A stretch of 7,839 nucleotides of DNA, taken from assembly GCA_002348425.1 (NCBI GenBank), contig DEBE01000117.1:1-7839 (forward strand). Direction: 5' to 3'. This stretch comes from Alphaproteobacteria bacterium UBA2964 (GTDB lineage: Bacteria > Pseudomonadota > Alphaproteobacteria > MPNO01 > UBA2964). A model generated the notes under the pieces. The model made no database searches, had not been told where the DNA came from, and was given only the letters and a program-made list of their open reading frames with translations. Below are positions 5,808 to 7,839 of this stretch, in pieces; within the stretch, counting starts at the first letter, position 1, and each line of letters opens with the position of its first letter. The translations under genes and the position numbers were made by a program.

Positions 5808-6774
5808 ATCCAAGGGTCCTTTTTATAATTGTCTCTCTATCGTCTATATTTTTCCATTCTACAGAAATCTTTATTGTCTTAATTTTAGGTCGCGTTTCTG
5901 GGGGAAGACGAACAAAATCTTTCGTAGTTGTTATGGGAATTGCTGATAAACTTAATGCTTGCTCTAAAATAAATTTAATTTCTTTGGACCTAAACTGGTG
6001 GTGATCTGGAAATTCATATGTACCAACAATTTCATAACCAAGTTCTCTAACACTTTCAAAAAACTTTGAAGGCCTTCCAATTCCAGAAAATGCTAACACC
6101 TTTTTATCAGTTAATTCGGGGTTTGGGTGTGCAATAATCTTAGTTTCATAAATGGGACGAGTTTTTCCGACATAATCCAAAATACCATGGCAGTCATCTC
6201 CAACTAATACTATTGCATTGCATCGGTTAATGGCTTTATTGGGTGTTTCTCGAAGAGGCCCTGCCGGAATAATTTGGCCATTACCGAAGCCATAACCTCC
6301 ATCAATTGTTAGGATCGAGAATGTTTTATTTATCGTCTCATTCTGGAAACCATCATCCATAACAATCACTGATGCACCATTTTTTATAGCTTGTTTAGCT
6401 CCCAAAACACGATTTTTTGTAACCCATGTTGGTGCTGTGGAAGCTATTAGCAACGGTTCGTCGCCAACTTCAGATACGGTATGATTGGAAGGGTTAACTT
6501 TTATAGGGCCATTTAGTGAGCCTCCATAACCACGTGTTAATACGTGTGGCTTATGGCCTATTTTTATCAAGGCCTTTACAAAATCGATGGCTAGTGGAGT
6601 TTTCCCTGCACCTCCAGCAGTAATATTACCAATACATAATACTGGCACTGGGCTAGACCAGGGAGAATGGTTAAGAAAAGTGTGAATAGTGGAACCAGAA
6701 CGCCAGAGCAAGGATAAGGGCGATAGTAATTTTCCTATAGTGCTCGGTTTATGCCAAAATTGTGGAGCATGCAT
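5800..6774 (-). CDS. lpxK: Tetraacyldisaccharide 4'-kinase
   Basis: LpxK phosphorylates the 4' position of the tetraacyldisaccharide 1-phosphate, giving lipid IVA, at the cytoplasmic face of the inner membrane. The protein is 324 residues, close to the E. coli enzyme. A short hydrophobic N-terminal region (about 13-25, with LLSPLSLLW) is the likely membrane contact. The P-loop is IGNITAGGAGKTPL, with Walker A residues 53-59 (AGGAGKT); Ala replaces the Thr seen before GKT in many enterobacterial forms. Other conserved blocks are LTRGYGG (79-85), VGDEP (103-107), the DDGFQN motif (140-145), IIPAGPLRE (168-176), FSGIGRPSKFF (229-239), PDHHQF (256-261) and TTKDFVRLP (283-291). The ATG at 6774 is preceded at 7 bases by AGGAG, which lies within the last codons of waaA. 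Only 3 bases separate it from the waaA stop, and its own stop overlaps the following acyltransferase start. It is clearly one unit of an operon. Confidence 0.97.
   Translation of the reverse strand: MHAPQFWHKPSTIGKLLSPLSLLWRSGSTIHTFLNHSPWSSPVPVLCIGNITAGGAGKTPLAIDFVKALIKIGHKPHVLTRGYGGSLNGPIKVNPSNHTVSEVGDEPLLIASTAPTWVTKNRVLGAKQAIKNGASVIVMDDGFQNETINKTFSILTIDGGYGFGNGQIIPAGPLRETPNKAINRCNAIVLVGDDCHGILDYVGKTRPIYETKIIAHPNPELTDKKVLAFSGIGRPSKFFESVRELGYEIVGTYEFPDHHQFRSKEIKFILEQALSLSAIPITTTKDFVRLPPETRPKIKTIKISVEWKNIDDRETIIKRTLGYG
5817..5821 (-). promoter_or_regulatory. Ribosome binding site deciding the acyltransferase start
   Basis: AAGGA on the minus strand lies 9 bases before the ATG at 5807 but only 3 bases before the in-frame TTG at 5813, so the ATG is the better start. 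The site lies inside the 3' end of lpxK, consistent with translational coupling. Confidence 0.6.
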
Positions 6775-6777
6775 AGA

Positions 6778-7839
6778 TTAGCTCCTATTCTGAATATTGG
6801 GTGGCACTTTGTCCGGGGTGAGAAAGGGCGACAGGTGGCTCATAATTTTTCCGAGGATACTAATTTTATCTTTTGCAACATTCGAGGCAGCAATGATTTG
6901 GGCTTGCCGCCTCGTCTCATCTGACAGTAGCGTGCTGACTGCTTCGGCTAACTCTCTTTTGTTATGAACCAAAATAGATCCGTCGACTTTAGACATTTCT
7001 TTTGTAATGGTAGTAAAATTATCTGTAGAAGGTCCATGAATTATAGCACAATCGAGTTTTGCTGCTTCTAATAGGTTTTGGCCACCATGAGGGATCAGTG
7101 TACCTCCAACAAAAGCTATGGGCGATAGCCGATAAAAAAGGCCTAATTCCCCTATAGTATTGGCAATATATATCTCCGTTTTTGCCTCAATAGAATGCCT
7201 TTCGTCCCTTAATTGAGTCATAAACCCTTGGTCAGACAAGGAGGAAGCAATTTCGTTTCCTCGAATTGGGTGTCGAGGAATAATAATTGTCAGTAAGTTG
7301 GGGTAACTAGATGACAGAAAACGATGCGCATCGGCGACTATCGCTTCCTCGCCTTGATGGGTACTCGCTGCAATCCAAATTGGGCGCTTTCCAATAGCGT
7401 TCCACAACGCGGTAAGCTCGCTGTCATCCGCAGGTAAAGATTCAGCCGCATATTTTAGATTTCCAGGAACTTCTACCGCCTTAGCTCCTAGTTTGATTAG
7501 TTTTTTTGCATCTCTTTCACTTTGGGCCATACATAGAATAAAACAATTCATTAAACGTGAGATTGTTTTAGGGAACCGTTTCCACATTTTATAAGAGTTT
7601 TGTGAAATTCGGGCATTAATTAATATCAATGGAATTTTACGTTTTTTTATATCGGTTAGAAAATTCGGCCAAAATTCCGACTCCATCCAGAGGATCAAAC
7701 ACGGGTCCCAATAACTTAGAAACCTTTTAATCCAAATGGGTTGATCAATAGGTATGAACTGATGGATTACATCAGATGGTAAACGTTCGGCCATGATTCT
7801 TTCTGATGTAACAGTGCCAGTGGTTATCAAAATTTGAGT
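6778..7839 (-). CDS. waaA: 3-deoxy-D-manno-octulosonic acid (Kdo) transferase, partial at 5' end
   Basis: WaaA (KdtA) adds Kdo from CMP-Kdo to lipid IVA at the cytoplasmic face of the inner membrane. The last 353 codons are visible and the frame is open to the window edge. The TTG at 7830 is an internal Leu codon within TQILITTGTVTSERIM, a conserved internal block, so roughly 60-70 N-terminal residues are outside the window. Those include the usual membrane anchor and the N-terminal catalytic Glu. Visible GT-B fold blocks by fragment residue: TTGTVTSERIM (6-16), ESEFWPN (53-59), LINARIS (73-79), VPGNLKY (124-130) and ASTHQGEE (158-165). The C-terminal half has IPRHPIR (187-193), TIGELGLFYRLSPIAFVGGTL (about 228-248) and HGGQNLLEAA (251-260). 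The last of these is the nucleotide-sugar-binding region. All are typical of WaaA. It is the first visible gene of the waaA-lpxK-acyltransferase operon. Whether it adds one or more Kdo residues cannot be judged. Confidence 0.96.
   Translation of the reverse strand, partial: TQILITTGTVTSERIMAERLPSDVIHQFIPIDQPIWIKRFLSYWDPCLILWMESEFWPNFLTDIKKRKIPLILINARISQNSYKMWKRFPKTISRLMNCFILCMAQSERDAKKLIKLGAKAVEVPGNLKYAAESLPADDSELTALWNAIGKRPIWIAASTHQGEEAIVADAHRFLSSSYPNLLTIIIPRHPIRGNEIASSLSDQGFMTQLRDERHSIEAKTEIYIANTIGELGLFYRLSPIAFVGGTLIPHGGQNLLEAAKLDCAIIHGPSTDNFTTITKEMSKVDGSILVHNKRELAEAVSTLLSDETRRQAQIIAASNVAKDKISILGKIMSHLSPFLTPDKVPPNIQNRS
6782..6786 (-). promoter_or_regulatory. Ribosome binding site of lpxK inside the waaA 3' end
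   Basis: AGGAG on the minus strand is formed by the penultimate codons of waaA and lies 7 bases before the lpxK ATG at 6774. It is an ideal Shine-Dalgarno placement and ties lpxK translation to waaA. Confidence 0.65.

Noticed and set aside
5808..5813. TTG at 5813 as the acyltransferase start
   Set aside because: It is only 3 bases from the AAGGA site, whereas the ATG at 5807 has a normal 9-base spacing.

Overview
The window is a compact, AT-leaning, gene-dense stretch of a Gram-negative chromosome. It holds eight protein genes and no intergenic space longer than about 90 bases. Lipid A/Kdo genes (waaA, lpxK, an LpxL-type acyltransferase) establish an outer-membrane bacterium. The back-to-back purD/xseA pair, the GGAGKT-type LpxK and the particular M23 peptidase architecture fit an alphaproteobacterium, possibly a marine or uncultured low-GC lineage; that placement is inference from family resemblance only. 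I see no rRNA, tRNA, CRISPR array, insertion sequence or phage gene.

Left part (1-1130): the 3' end of a D-isomer-specific 2-hydroxyacid dehydrogenase (phosphoglycerate-dehydrogenase-like, without an ACT domain) runs rightward. It meets a leftward SDR gene head-on, with the two stop codons directly abutting. The SDR has an intact Rossmann nucleotide-binding end, but all four positions of the classical SDR active site appear substituted. This is the most unusual protein in the window. It is probably a member of a conserved non-canonical SDR subfamily rather than a decaying gene.

Middle (1188-4909): leftward purD (purine synthesis, GTG start) and rightward xseA (exonuclease VII large subunit) diverge from an 87-base gap. 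That gap carries a 13-base perfect palindrome which also resembles a -10 element on both strands. xseA overlaps, by ATGA, a secreted LytM/M23 peptidoglycan peptidase with a complete metal site. The leftward SDR may be read through from purD, because the 57 bases between them show no terminator.

Right part (4920-7839): a leftward, tightly coupled lipopolysaccharide operon is read in the order waaA (5' end missing at the window edge), lpxK, lipid A acyltransferase. LpxK adds the 4'-phosphate, WaaA adds Kdo, and the acyltransferase would add a secondary acyl chain, so three successive steps of Kdo-lipid A assembly lie together. The operon ends 10 bases from the M23 gene in a second convergent junction without an obvious terminator.

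Overall this is mostly ordinary core-genome content. I found no convincing evidence of a new multi-gene system. The points most worth following up are the SDR active site, the symmetric purD/xseA control region, and the translational coupling of a DNA-repair nuclease to a cell-wall hydrolase.
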